This document shows, piece by piece, positions 10,524 through 19,891 of a stretch of 64,000 bases of DNA. A program made the position numbers and the translations under genes. The DNA comes from Dickeya chrysanthemi NCPPB 402. GTDB taxonomy: Bacteria > Pseudomonadota > Gammaproteobacteria > Enterobacterales > Enterobacteriaceae. Every line of letters begins with the position of its first letter. The first letter of the stretch is position 1. The notes beneath the pieces were generated by a model. The model saw nothing but the letters and a program-made list of their open reading frames with translations. It searched no databases and was not told the DNA's origin. The stretch spans positions 2,807,442-2,871,441 of the forward strand of contig NZ_CM001974.1 of the NCBI RefSeq assembly GCF_000406105.1, given 5' to 3'.

Positions 10524-10778
10524 ATGCTGGCATTTCTTATGCGCATGCTGTATCGCGCCCGACGTAAAGACAAACACCGAGATAGCGCCACCGCCCACAC
10601 CTGCGTCGAATGCGAATACAGCTTCTACAACCACGAAGCCTGCCTGCCGTTCGACCAGCTCGAAGAATGTTTACGCGCCCGTCGTGATGCGCTGATGCAG
10701 GAACGCCCGCCGGTAGCCGAATCGATGCCCAGCATCATTTATCCGCGCCGGGCGGGCAAATCATCAGATTCAGGTTGA
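10524..10778 (+). CDS. Small cysteine-containing hypothetical protein
   Basis: 84 codons between the divergently placed btuC and the convergent cobB, overlapping the end of cobB by 9 bases. A GCGGGG stretch lies about 8 bases before the ATG. The protein has a basic N terminus ([13 protein letters not shown]), then [25 protein letters not shown] with four Cys spaced CxxC-x9-C-x9-C, then a polar tail. This spacing could bind a metal. I do not recognise the family. That the frame fills the gap supports a gene, but chance is possible. Confidence 0.5.
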   Translation: MLAFLMRMLYRARRKDKHRDSATAHTCVECEYSFYNHEACLPFDQLEECLRARRDALMQERPPVAESMPSIIYPRRAGKSSDSG

Positions 10779-11600
10779 CGTCGCGGCATACTGTGCAAGC
10801 CAGTTGTGGACAAACTCCACCACAACCTTACTGGCGGGGCCATAAATATGCTCATCGAACTGGCTTTGGATTTGGCTTGGCTCCAGATTCAGTTCCACGG
10901 TATGCGCGCCGTGTACGTGCGCTTCGTGAACAAAACCCGCGGCCGGATAGACATGGCCCGATGTTCCGATAGCGATGAAAAAATTCGCTTCCGACAACGC
11001 ATGATAGATGCGGTCCATCCCCAGCGGCATCTCTCCGAACCACACCACATGGGGACGCAACGGCGCCGGAAACTGGCAGCAATGGCAGCGATCGTCGACA
11101 GATACATCGTCTGTCCACTCAAACACTTGCCCACTGTGGCTGCAACGGACTTTCAGCAACTCGCCGTGCATGTGAATGATGCGCTTGCTGCCGGCACGCT
11201 CATGCAAATTGTCGATATTCTGGGTGACTAACAGAAAATGATCGCCGAGCGCCGCTTCCAGCTCCGCCAACGCCAGATGCGCCGCGTTAGGCACAATCTC
11301 CGGTTGCTGCAACTGACGACGACGCTGATTATAAAAGTTCTGCACCGTTTGCGGATCGCGATGAAACCCTTCCGGTGTGGCGACATCTTCCACCCGATGC
11401 TCTTCCCATAGCCCATCCGAAGCACGGAACGTGCGAATACCGGACTCAGCAGAAATCCCTGCTCCGGTAAGTACAACAACACGTGGTTTATTCACGTTTT
11501 TGACCACCAGATAATCAAGATGAAAAATGCGGGCACACAAACGCTGATGACGCAGGCGTTTTCGCTGCCGAAAACGGTGTAATCGCTGACGCGAGTGCAT
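10770..11600 (-). CDS. cobB: NAD-dependent protein deacylase CobB (sirtuin)
   Basis: 276 residues (E. coli 279). It removes acetyl and succinyl groups from protein lysines using NAD, giving O-acyl-ADP-ribose and nicotinamide. Motifs: [16 protein letters not shown] (NAD loop), [12 protein letters not shown], catalytic His in HMHGELL, VWFGEMP and [12 protein letters not shown]. The zinc site is unusual, as in E. coli, with a CHCC cluster. The basic N-terminal extension before [10 protein letters not shown] corresponds to the long CobB form. The ATG at 11600 has AAGGAGCAGAC upstream. It follows nagK in the same direction. Confidence 0.95.
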   Translation of the reverse strand: MHSRQRLHRFRQRKRLRHQRLCARIFHLDYLVVKNVNKPRVVVLTGAGISAESGIRTFRASDGLWEEHRVEDVATPEGFHRDPQTVQNFYNQRRRQLQQPEIVPNAAHLALAELEAALGDHFLLVTQNIDNLHERAGSKRIIHMHGELLKVRCSHSGQVFEWTDDVSVDDRCHCCQFPAPLRPHVVWFGEMPLGMDRIYHALSEANFFIAIGTSGHVYPAAGFVHEAHVHGAHTVELNLEPSQIQSQFDEHIYGPASKVVVEFVHNWLAQYAATST

Positions 11601-11693
11601 GTCTGCTCCTTAGCATGTTTTAAGCGCACCTCTGCAACCCGCCGAGGCTTTGCTCCAGGCCCGCGCTGACCGCGGGGTATCAGTGTGCCGCCA

Positions 11694-12626
11694 TCAGAAT
11701 CCGGGCGGCTGCGGCTGATTTATCAAGTGTAGCAATGCTGCACCGCGCACGCCGCCCGCATCGCCATGCCGCGCTTTTTCAATGCGCGGAACACGTGCCA
11801 CCGGTAACAAACTGCCGGGCAGCCGCTGCGGCAACTGCCGGTAAATTTCATCGAAATTCGACAAACCGCCACCAAAAACAATCAGATGCGGGTCAACCAA
11901 CGTTAACAGATTCCCCAGGCACACGGCCAGCAAGGCCAGATAACGCTCTACATGCTGCCGCGCCTGAGGTTCGCCGGCATAGAATGCCGCGATAATCTCC
12001 GGGGCTGATAGCGTGCAATGGTAAAAATGCGTGTATAGCCATTCGAACCCGCGCCCGGAAAGGTAGTTTTCGACACAACCGCGACGGCCGCAACCGCATG
12101 TTACCCGAGGAATGGACTCACCGAGAATATCCAGCGCATCGACCGGCAAACGGAAGTGCCCCAACTCGCCGGTAACGCCGTTCTTCCCGTCCACTACCTG
12201 GCCATTCACTACCAGCCCGCCCCCCATGCCGGTGCCGAGAATAATCCCCAACACCACCGGGTAAACGCGAAATTCGTCGTCCCAGGCTTCTGATAGCGCA
12301 AAACAATTGGCGTCATTACTGAGGCGCACTTCACGTGCCAGTAGCCGGCTGAGGTCGGCGCGCAACGTGCGCCCCATCGCGGCGGGCAGATTGGCTGCAA
12401 ACAAGGTGCCGTCATCCGCGTTCTCCATCCCCGGCACGCCAACGCCGACCGAGCCGCGACCGCCGATCAGCGCATCGGCCTCTTGCGTTAAGTTCAGCAA
12501 TGCCTGCAACAGGCAGTCATAATCGTCCCGGGGGGTGGCAATGCGTTTTTGCCAGATGCGCCGCAGCCCGGCATCAAACACCGCCAGCTCTGTCTTGGTA
12601 CCGCCAATGTCAAAACCGTAATACAT
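11694..12626 (-). CDS. nagK: N-acetyl-D-glucosamine kinase (ROK family)
   Basis: 310 residues (E. coli 303). It phosphorylates GlcNAc released during murein recycling to GlcNAc-6-phosphate. The N terminus [18 protein letters not shown] carries the ROK phosphate loop; LSNDANCF has the catalytic Asp; [12 protein letters not shown] and ELGHFRLP follow; the ROK zinc motif reads [11 protein letters not shown]. The ATG at 12624-12626, with GAGGGC upstream, matches the family start; a slightly longer frame exists. It lies downstream of lolE and upstream of cobB. It shares its pathway with nagZ further right. Confidence 0.93.
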   Translation of the reverse strand: MYYGFDIGGTKTELAVFDAGLRRIWQKRIATPRDDYDCLLQALLNLTQEADALIGGRGSVGVGVPGMENADDGTLFAANLPAAMGRTLRADLSRLLAREVRLSNDANCFALSEAWDDEFRVYPVVLGIILGTGMGGGLVVNGQVVDGKNGVTGELGHFRLPVDALDILGESIPRVTCGCGRRGCVENYLSGRGFEWLYTHFYHCTLSAPEIIAAFYAGEPQARQHVERYLALLAVCLGNLLTLVDPHLIVFGGGLSNFDEIYRQLPQRLPGSLLPVARVPRIEKARHGDAGGVRGAALLHLINQPQPPGF

Positions 12627-12691
12627 AGGCGCGCCCTCAGCTTCAGACAAGAGAACGGCGCCACGGCGTCCTCGCCATGGTGCCGTGAATA

Positions 12692-13939
12692 TTACTGGCC
12701 GCTCAATATCCGGGCCGGATCGATACGGCTGGCGCGGCGAGCCGGATACCAGCTGGCAATCAAACTCAACACCAGCGAGGTGCCCAACACGATGACCACA
12801 TCCAGCAGATGCAGTTCCGAGGGCAGAAAATCGATGAAATAAATATCACCGGACAAAAAATGGTGACCCGTCAACGTTTCGAGACTACGGATAATCGGCG
12901 TCAATTGCAGTGTCAACACAATCCCCACCACGGTACCGACTACGCTGCCGAGCAACCCGGCCAGTAACCCGTACCAGACAAAAATCGCGCGGATCAGGCC
13001 ATCGCCCGCCCCTAGCGTGCGCAATACCGCGATATCGCTGCTTTTGTCCTTCACCGCCATCACCAGCGTGGAAACAATGTTGAAACAGGCCACGCCAATC
13101 ACCAGTACCATCGCCAGATACATAATGGTACGGATCATCTGGATATCGCGGTACATGTAGCCGTAAGTACCGATCCAACTACGGATATAGACAAAGCGAT
13201 TGGTCGCTTCACCCGCGTCATGCACCAGCTTCTGAGCGGCAAACACATCCTGGGCTTTGATGGCGATCCCCGTAATGCCATCGCCCAACTCCAGATACTG
13301 CTGTGCATCAGCCAGCGGCACCAGCGCCAGGCTGTGATCCAACTGACCGCTTAACTGCAATATCCCCGCCACCTGCAAGCGGATTCGCTTCGGCTGCAAC
13401 AGCTTCATCTGCGGGTCGCTGTTGGGGATCATCACCGTGACCCAGTCGCCGCTTTTCACACCCAGCGTGTCTGCCACGCCCTTACCGATAATCACTTGCT
13501 GCGTGCCGGCATGAAAGCGCGACCAGGCGTTATCCTGCACAAACTGCGGCAACGCGCTGAGTTTCAGTTCCTGTTGCGGGTCCACGCCTTTGAACTGAAT
13601 CGCCTTCAGGCTGGCGCCGTTCTCCAGCAACCCGGTAAAACTGACGTACGGCGCCGCCGCGGCAACGCCGGGCACCTGTTCAACCTTCGGCAACAGCGGC
13701 TGCCAGTTTTTGAACGGCTGCTCGCCGGCTTCAATCTCGCCATGCGGAACGACAGCCAAAATACGGTTGTTGAGTTCGCGCTCGAAACCGTTCATCGCAC
13801 TCAGGCCGACGATCAATACCGCCACGCCAAGCGCAATGCCGAGAGTGGAGATGACCGAAATCAACGACACCATACCGCTGCGGCGACGGCCGCGGCTAAA
13901 ACGCAACCCAACCAGCAGCGAAAGCGGAGGAAAGGTCAT
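12692..13939 (-). CDS. lolE: Lipoprotein-releasing ABC permease LolE
   Basis: 415 residues (E. coli 414). With LolC and LolD it extracts outer-membrane lipoproteins from the inner membrane and hands them to LolA. There is an N-terminal membrane helix ([21 protein letters not shown]), a large periplasmic domain, and three C-terminal membrane segments with FtsX-like sequence. Its ATG overlaps the lolD stop by 4 bases, indicating translational coupling. Confidence 0.95.
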   Translation of the reverse strand: MTFPPLSLLVGLRFSRGRRRSGMVSLISVISTLGIALGVAVLIVGLSAMNGFERELNNRILAVVPHGEIEAGEQPFKNWQPLLPKVEQVPGVAAAAPYVSFTGLLENGASLKAIQFKGVDPQQELKLSALPQFVQDNAWSRFHAGTQQVIIGKGVADTLGVKSGDWVTVMIPNSDPQMKLLQPKRIRLQVAGILQLSGQLDHSLALVPLADAQQYLELGDGITGIAIKAQDVFAAQKLVHDAGEATNRFVYIRSWIGTYGYMYRDIQMIRTIMYLAMVLVIGVACFNIVSTLVMAVKDKSSDIAVLRTLGAGDGLIRAIFVWYGLLAGLLGSVVGTVVGIVLTLQLTPIIRSLETLTGHHFLSGDIYFIDFLPSELHLLDVVIVLGTSLVLSLIASWYPARRASRIDPARILSGQ

Positions 13940-14643
13940 TGCGACGCCCCCATCAGGGTTAACTCCTGCTGCAACTGGCCGTCGCGCATTTCCAACTGCC
14001 GGCCGAGGCGGCTGGCCAGGCGCAGGTCATGCGTCACCACCAAAAATGCCGTCCCCTGACGGACGTTCAGTTCACCCAACAGTTCAAAAATTGCATCGGT
14101 AGTACGCTGATCAAGGTTGCCGGTCGGTTCGTCCGCCAGTACCAGCGATGGGTTATTCACCAGCGCACGGGCAATCGCCACACGCTGGCGCTCGCCGCCG
14201 GACAGCTCCGAGGAGCGATGCTGACTGCGCTGCGCCAGGCCGACCGCCGCCAGCATGGTCTGCGCCCGTTCTTTGGCCTCTTTCGGCGCCACGTTGCCGA
14301 TCAGCAGCGGCATCGCCACATTTTCCAGCGCGGTGAAATCCGGCAGCAGATGATGAAACTGATAGATAAACCCCAGTTCGCGGTTACGCAGCGCGGCTTT
14401 CGCCGCCGCCGACAGTTGATTCAACGTTTTACCCTGAAACACCACCTCGCCGGAGGTCGGCGCATCCAGCCCGCCCAGCAAATGCAACAAGGTACTTTTA
14501 CCTGAGCCGGAACTGCCGACAATCGCCATCATTTCGCCTGTCTGCATGTCGAACGACACATCACGCAGCACATCGGTAGACAGGTTGCCTTCCTGGTAGC
14601 GTTTACACAGCTGACGGCACTGTAATAAAGGTGAATTACTCAT
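13936..14643 (-). CDS. lolD: Lipoprotein-releasing ABC ATPase LolD
   Basis: 235 residues (E. coli 233). It supplies energy to the LolCE transporter. Walker [10 protein letters not shown], the MacB/LolD-type [15 protein letters not shown], signature [15 protein letters not shown] and Walker [13 protein letters not shown] are all intact. The chosen ATG ([16 protein letters not shown]) overlaps the end of lolC by 8 bases; a longer frame upstream runs inside lolC and is not used. The stop overlaps the lolE start. Confidence 0.95.
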   Translation of the reverse strand: MSNSPLLQCRQLCKRYQEGNLSTDVLRDVSFDMQTGEMMAIVGSSGSGKSTLLHLLGGLDAPTSGEVVFQGKTLNQLSAAAKAALRNRELGFIYQFHHLLPDFTALENVAMPLLIGNVAPKEAKERAQTMLAAVGLAQRSQHRSSELSGGERQRVAIARALVNNPSLVLADEPTGNLDQRTTDAIFELLGELNVRQGTAFLVVTHDLRLASRLGRQLEMRDGQLQQELTLMGASQ

Positions 14644-15841
14644 AACGTAAAGCCTCTGCGGGATGGGTGGCGGCCGCGCGCCAGGAAGGATAAAGCGTGG
14701 AAAGCAGCGCCAGCAGCATCGCCACCAGCGCGATCGCAATCACCTGCAACGGCTGAATCTGTACCGGCAGCGCGCCACCGTCAATCAACAACCCCAGCAT
14801 CGGTATCAGGGTATTCAACTGGCTGGCCAGCACCATACCCAGTATCGCGCCGACCAACGCCCCCACCACACCGGCGCCGCCGCCCTGAACCATAAAGACC
14901 GCCATGATCTGCCGCTGGGTGAGTCCTTGCGTCTGCAAAATAGCGACTTCGCCCTGTTTTTCCATCACCAGCAAACCCAGTGAAGTAATGATATTGAACG
15001 CGGCGACAGCCACAATCAGGCTCAATAACAGCCCCATCATGTTTTTCTCCATCCGGACCGCCTGGAACAACTCGCCTTTGCGCTCACGCCAGTCTTTCCA
15101 TGCCGTCCCTGCCGGCAACGCCTGCTGACCCAGCGTATCCACCGTCAGCGGTTGGTCAAGCCACAGCCGCCAGCCGGTGATGTCGCCGGGCGCATAGCGC
15201 ATCAGGCGCGACGCATCCTGCTGGTTAACCAACAGTTGATAACCATCCACTTCGCTGTGGGCGTAAAACGTCCCGGCGACGGTAAACAACCGCTGGCTCG
15301 GCACACGTCCCATCGGCGTCAACTGGCTGGCGCCGGTCACCATCAATCGCACGTGATCACCCGGCTTAACGCCGAGCTGGCTGGCCAGTTGTTCACCGAG
15401 AATCACCTGATATTGACTCGGCTGCAGTTGCTGTAGCGACGCCGCCTTAGTCAAATAGGCCGCCAGCGGTTCCTGTTCGTCCGGATTGATACCGAGCATT
15501 ACGCCCACCGCCACGCTGCGGGCGCTTTGCAGCACGACATCGCCGGTCGTGAGCGGCGCGATACGGTTCACACCCTTCAGCGCAGAGAACGAAGAAGCCG
15601 GTAACATCTGTGGATTAAGGGAGCCTTGCGGCGTCGTGATCAGTGCCTGAGGCATCAGCCCCAGGATGCTGTTTTCCAGTTCCCGCTCAAAGCCGTTCAT
15701 TACCGACAACACGGTAACCAACGCCATCACGCCGAGGGTGATACCAATAGCGGATAACCAGGAAACAAACCGCCCAAAGCGGTCCGCGGCCCGCCCTCGC
15801 ATATAACGCAGGCCAATAAAAAGTGCGACAGGTTGATACAT
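14636..15841 (-). CDS. lolC: Lipoprotein-releasing ABC permease LolC
   Basis: 401 residues (E. coli 399). It is the LolA-recruiting permease of LolCDE. It begins [28 protein letters not shown], followed by a first membrane helix, a periplasmic domain and three membrane segments near residues 255-390. It is first of the lolC-lolD-lolE group and divergent from mfd; the 128-base gap must hold both promoters. Confidence 0.95.
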   Translation of the reverse strand: MYQPVALFIGLRYMRGRAADRFGRFVSWLSAIGITLGVMALVTVLSVMNGFERELENSILGLMPQALITTPQGSLNPQMLPASSFSALKGVNRIAPLTTGDVVLQSARSVAVGVMLGINPDEQEPLAAYLTKAASLQQLQPSQYQVILGEQLASQLGVKPGDHVRLMVTGASQLTPMGRVPSQRLFTVAGTFYAHSEVDGYQLLVNQQDASRLMRYAPGDITGWRLWLDQPLTVDTLGQQALPAGTAWKDWRERKGELFQAVRMEKNMMGLLLSLIVAVAAFNIITSLGLLVMEKQGEVAILQTQGLTQRQIMAVFMVQGGGAGVVGALVGAILGMVLASQLNTLIPMLGLLIDGGALPVQIQPLQVIAIALVAMLLALLSTLYPSWRAAATHPAEALRYE

Positions 15842-15969
15842 GAAATCCGTCTGGATGAGGTTGCTAAAGCAAAGTGAACAAGGATAATAAAGGGTAGTAC
15901 CGCTTTATGGAACCCTAAGCCCCTCTCTTCACGACTTTTTCTTAGTGGATATCGAGACCTGATAATCGG

Positions 15970-18900
15970 ATGATGCCTGAACAATATCGCTATACCTTGC
16001 CTGGCAAAGCCGGCGAACAACGCCTGCTGGGTCAGCTTACCGGCGCGGCTTGCGCCGTCGAATGCGCAGAAATCGTTGAACGTCACGCCGGACTGGTGGT
16101 GCTGATTACGCCCGACATGCAGAATGCCCTGCGGTTGCGTGACGAAATTCAGCAGTTTACCGGGCAACCGGTCATCACGCTGCCTGATTGGGAAACCCTC
16201 CCTTACGACAGCTTCTCACCTCACCAGGAAATTATCTCCGCCCGTTTATCCACGCTCTATCAGCTTCCGTCACTGACGCGCGGCATCTTGATCCTGCCGG
16301 TCAATACCCTGATGCAGAAAGTGTGTCCACACCCGTTTCTGCACGGCCATGCGTTGATGCTGAAAAAAGGGCAGCGGCTGTCGCGCGATACGCTACGTAA
16401 CCAACTGGAGCAGGCTGGTTACCGCAGCGTCGACCAGGTGATGGAGCACGGTGAGTTTGCTACCCGCGGCGCACTGCTCGACCTGTTCCCGATGGGGAGC
16501 GAAGAGCCGTTCCGTATCGATTTTTTCGACGATGAAATCGACAGTTTGCGGCTGTTCGACGCGGATACCCAACGCACGTTGAATGAAGTCGAACACATTT
16601 ATCTGTTGCCGGCGCGGGAATTTCCAACCGACAAAAACGCCATTGAGCTGTTTCGCAGCCAATGGCGCGAGCAGTTCGATGTCCGGCGCGACGCCGAGCA
16701 CATCTACCAGCAAGTGAGCAAAGGTACCCTGCCCGCCGGCATCGAGTATTGGCAGCCGCTGTTTTTCAGCCAGCCGCTACCGGCGCTGTTCAGCTATTTG
16801 CCGTCCGGTACGTTGCTGGTCAATACCGGCGACATTCAGCAGGGTGCGGAGCGTTTCTGGCAGGATGTTCAGCAGCGCCACGCCAGCCGCGGCGTCGACC
16901 CGATGCGCCCGTTGTTGCCGCCGGATGCGCTGTGGCTATCCGTTGATGGTTTTTTTGCCGAACTCAAACAATGGCCGCGGGTACAATTGCGCCAGGATAC
17001 GCTGCCGGACAAAGCCGCCAACCTGAATCTGGGCTATCAGCCGTTGCCTGACCTGGCAGTCCAGCATCAACACAAATCGCCGCTGGATGCGCTGCGCCGG
17101 TTCGTCGAGCAATTTAGCGGGCAGGTGGTGTTTTCCGTGGAGAGCGAAGGCCGTCGGGAAACGTTGCAGGAACTGCTGTCCCGCATCAAATTGTCTCCGC
17201 TGGCGGTAAAAAACCTTGAACAAGCCGCGTCGCCGGGTTGCTATTTGATGATAGGCGCCAGCGAGCACGGTTTTATTGATACTCTGCGTCAACGCGCGCT
17301 GATCTGCGAAAGTGATTTGCTGGGCGAGCGCGTCAGCCGCCGCCGTCAGGACAGCCGCCGCACCATCAATACCGATACCTTGATCCGCAATCTGGCGGAG
17401 TTGCGCCCAGGCCAACCGGTGGTACACCTTGAACACGGCGTCGGCCGTTACGCCGGGCTGACCACGCTGGAGGCCGGCGGCATCAAGGCGGAATACCTGA
17501 TTCTGCACTACGCCGGCGAAGACAAGCTGTACGTACCGGTATCCTCATTACACCTTATCAGCCGTTATGCCGGCGGGGCGGAAGACAGCGCGCCGCTGCA
17601 CAAGTTAGGCGGCGACGCCTGGACGCGGGCACGGCAGAAAGCGGCGGAAAAAGTACGCGACGTCGCGGCCGAGTTGCTGGATGTTTATGCCCAGCGCGCC
17701 GCTCATACCGGTTTTGCGTTCAAACACGATCGGGAACAGTACCAATTGTTCTGTCAGGGCTTTCCGTTCGATACCACGCCGGATCAAGCCCAGGCCATCA
17801 ATGCGGTACTGAGCGATATGTGCCGCCCGCTGGCGATGGACCGATTGGTGTGCGGCGATGTCGGCTTCGGCAAAACCGAAGTGGCGATGCGCGCCGCGTT
17901 TTTGGCGGTAGAAAACCATAAACAAGTGGCGGTACTGGTACCGACGACCTTGCTGGCGCAGCAGCACTTTGACAATTTTCGCGACCGTTTCGCCAACTGG
18001 CCGGTGCGCATTGACATGCTATCCCGCTTTCGCAGCCAGAAAGAACAGGCTCAGGTGCTGGAACAAACGCAGGAAGGCAAAGTGGATATCCTGATCGGCA
18101 CGCATAAATTACTGCAAAGCGATGTCCGCTGGCGGGATTTGGGATTGCTGATCGTCGATGAAGAACACCGGTTCGGCGTGCGTCACAAAGAGCGCATCAA
18201 AGCGATGCGCGCCAACGTCGATATTCTGACGCTCACCGCCACCCCCATTCCACGCACCCTGAACATGGCGATGAGCGGCATCCGTGATTTGTCGATCATC
18301 GCCACGCCGCCGGCGCGCCGTCTGGCGGTGAAAACCTTTGTGCGCGAGTACGATAGTCTGGTGGTGCGCGAGGCGATTCTGCGTGAAATTCTGCGCGGCG
18401 GCCAGGTGTACTACCTCTACAACGACGTCGAAAATATTGACAAGGCCACCCAGCGACTGAGCGAACTGGTGCCGGAAGCGCGCATCGCCATTGGTCACGG
18501 TCAAATGCGCGAGCGCGATCTGGAGCGGGTGATGAGCGATTTCCACCACCAGCGCTTCAATGTACTGGTGTGTACCACCATTATTGAAACGGGTATCGAT
18601 ATTCCCAACGCGAATACCATCATCATCGAACGTGCCGACCATTTCGGCCTGGCGCAGTTACACCAGTTGCGCGGCCGCGTCGGGCGCTCCCACCATCAGG
18701 CTTACGCGTACCTGCTGACCCCGAATCCCAAAGCGATGAGCAGCGATGCGCACAAGCGCCTGGAGGCTATCGCTTCACTGGAAGATTTGGGCGCAGGGTT
18801 TGCCCTCGCCACCCACGATTTGGAAATTCGCGGCGCCGGCGAATTGCTGGGGGAAGACCAGAGCGGCCAGATGGAAAGCGTCGGCTTTTCGCTGTACATG

Positions 18901-19422
18901 GACTTGCTGGAAAGCGCGGTGGAATCGCTCAAAGCCGGCCGGGAACCGTCGCTGGAAGATCTGATCAGCAGCCAGACCGACGTCGAGCTGCGTCTGCCGG
19001 CGCTGTTGCCGGACGATTTTATTCCTGACGTCAATACCCGTCTGTCGTTCTACAAGCGTATCGCCAGCGCCAAAAACGATGGTGAACTGGATGACCTGAA
19101 AGCGGAACTGATCGACCGTTTCGGCAAGCTGCCGGATGCCGCTCGTCACTTGTTGCTGGTGGCGGCACTGCGTCAACAGGCACAAGTGCTGGGTATCAAA
19201 CGGGTTGAAGGGAATGACAAAGGGGGGTTCATCGAATTCAGCCAGCATAATCGCGTCGACCCGACGTATCTGATCGGTCTGTTGCAACGCGATGCTAAAG
19301 TATATCGATTGGATGGCCCTAGCCGATTGAAATTCATCAAGGATCTGGCGGGATATCCGCAACGACTGACGTTTATCACCCAGTTGCTGGAAGAGATGAC
19401 GAAACACACAAGTGCCGCCTGA
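15970..19422 (+). CDS. mfd: Transcription-repair coupling factor Mfd
   Basis: 1150 residues (E. coli 1148). Mfd displaces RNA polymerase stalled at DNA lesions and recruits UvrA. It has a UvrB-like N-terminal region (LTGAACAVECAEI to SFSPHQEI), the RNA-polymerase-interacting domain (VVHLEHGVGRYAGL to HLISRYAGG) and a RecG-like translocase. The translocase has GDVGFGKTEVAMRAA (Walker A), DEEHRFGVRHKER (DEEH box), LTATPIPRT and QLRGRVGRS. The C terminus holds the UvrA-masking TRCF domain. Translation could start at 15970 or the adjacent ATG at 15973, which gives the E. coli-like MPEQYRYTLP. No clear terminator follows; the 127-bp repeat lies 58 bases downstream. Confidence 0.97.
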   Translation: MMPEQYRYTLPGKAGEQRLLGQLTGAACAVECAEIVERHAGLVVLITPDMQNALRLRDEIQQFTGQPVITLPDWETLPYDSFSPHQEIISARLSTLYQLPSLTRGILILPVNTLMQKVCPHPFLHGHALMLKKGQRLSRDTLRNQLEQAGYRSVDQVMEHGEFATRGALLDLFPMGSEEPFRIDFFDDEIDSLRLFDADTQRTLNEVEHIYLLPAREFPTDKNAIELFRSQWREQFDVRRDAEHIYQQVSKGTLPAGIEYWQPLFFSQPLPALFSYLPSGTLLVNTGDIQQGAERFWQDVQQRHASRGVDPMRPLLPPDALWLSVDGFFAELKQWPRVQLRQDTLPDKAANLNLGYQPLPDLAVQHQHKSPLDALRRFVEQFSGQVVFSVESEGRRETLQELLSRIKLSPLAVKNLEQAASPGCYLMIGASEHGFIDTLRQRALICESDLLGERVSRRRQDSRRTINTDTLIRNLAELRPGQPVVHLEHGVGRYAGLTTLEAGGIKAEYLILHYAGEDKLYVPVSSLHLISRYAGGAEDSAPLHKLGGDAWTRARQKAAEKVRDVAAELLDVYAQRAAHTGFAFKHDREQYQLFCQGFPFDTTPDQAQAINAVLSDMCRPLAMDRLVCGDVGFGKTEVAMRAAFLAVENHKQVAVLVPTTLLAQQHFDNFRDRFANWPVRIDMLSRFRSQKEQAQVLEQTQEGKVDILIGTHKLLQSDVRWRDLGLLIVDEEHRFGVRHKERIKAMRANVDILTLTATPIPRTLNMAMSGIRDLSIIATPPARRLAVKTFVREYDSLVVREAILREILRGGQVYYLYNDVENIDKATQRLSELVPEARIAIGHGQMRERDLERVMSDFHHQRFNVLVCTTIIETGIDIPNANTIIIERADHFGLAQLHQLRGRVGRSHHQAYAYLLTPNPKAMSSDAHKRLEAIASLEDLGAGFALATHDLEIRGAGELLGEDQSGQMESVGFSLYMDLLESAVESLKAGREPSLEDLISSQTDVELRLPALLPDDFIPDVNTRLSFYKRIASAKNDGELDDLKAELIDRFGKLPDAARHLLLVAALRQQAQVLGIKRVEGNDKGGFIEFSQHNRVDPTYLIGLLQRDAKVYRLDGPSRLKFIKDLAGYPQRLTFITQLLEEMTKHTSAA

Positions 19423-19480
19423 TTATATTTTCTGTCCTAAATTGTGATGGCCCGACTAAAATCAAAGGAATAACCGCCGA

Positions 19481-19607
19481 TATACCCTAAATAATTCGAG
19501 TTGCAGGAAGGCGGCAAGCGAGAGAATCCCGATGAGCTTACTCAGGTAAGTGATTCGGGTGAACGAACGCAGCCAACACACCTGCAACTTGAAGTATGAC
19601 GGGTATA
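19481..19607 (+). repeat. 127-bp palindromic interspersed repeat, copy 1
   Basis: The element runs from TATACCC to GGGTATA. Its subterminal parts GTTGCAGG and CCTGCAAC are also inverted, and the centre holds CTTAC/GTAAG-type complementarity, so the RNA could fold into one long hairpin. A second copy of exactly the same length lies at 57400-57526 in opposite orientation, with about 14 mismatches by eye. Similar sequences are common between genes in Dickeya, Serratia and Yersinia and behave like small non-autonomous elements; that is from general knowledge. It separates mfd from the phosphodiesterase leader. Confidence 0.85.
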
Positions 19608-19636
19608 AATATTCCGATTAATTAACGTTGCAGGAC

Positions 19637-19887
19637 AAAACGTTTTGCGTTTTGAACAACACGCCATGTTACAAACCCCGTTCAGAGGCTTGTAACATGG
19701 CAACCGGGAAATCTTCGGCGCTTATTGCCATAATGCGACGGCACAGCCTAAAACTGTGCCGGGCGCGGTTTGCCTTGCGCCCCAACGGGCGAGGCCCATG
19801 GATGGTCAGGTTATATCGCCAACATACCTGTAACATTGACGATGACGGTTATAGAACAACTATAAGGTCAGAGCAAGGGCCATACCA
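19637..19887 (+). promoter_or_regulatory. Palindrome-rich leader upstream of the EAL phosphodiesterase gene
   Basis: Four structures follow one another. There is a 10-base palindrome AAAACGTTTT at 19637-19646. A 12-base perfect inverted repeat has arms at 19663-19674 and 19690-19701 (GCCATGTTACAA/TTGTAACATGGC) and a 15-base loop. A 7-base stem is at 19740-19746/19754-19760 (GGCACAG/CTGTGCC), and directly after it a GGGCGC/GCGCCC stem at about 19761-19782. An AGAGG at 19684-19688 lies in the loop of the long hairpin, and the ATG at 19697 lies in its right arm. No family of structured RNA is recognised. Confidence 0.55.
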
Positions 19888-19891
19888 ATGA
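19697..19891 (+). CDS. Possible small basic ORF coupled to the EAL gene
   Basis: 64 codons starting at an ATG 8 bases after AGAGG. The stop overlaps the next gene's start (ATGA at 19888-19891), the pattern of translational coupling. The product is rich in Arg and has a few Cys (SLKLCRARFALRPNGRG). No family is recognised. The start codon lies in the stem of a 12-base inverted repeat, so folding could block its translation and, through coupling, that of the phosphodiesterase. It may also be only an open stretch in a structured leader. Confidence 0.33.
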   Translation: MATGKSSALIAIMRRHSLKLCRARFALRPNGRGPWMVRLYRQHTCNIDDDGYRTTIRSEQGPYQ

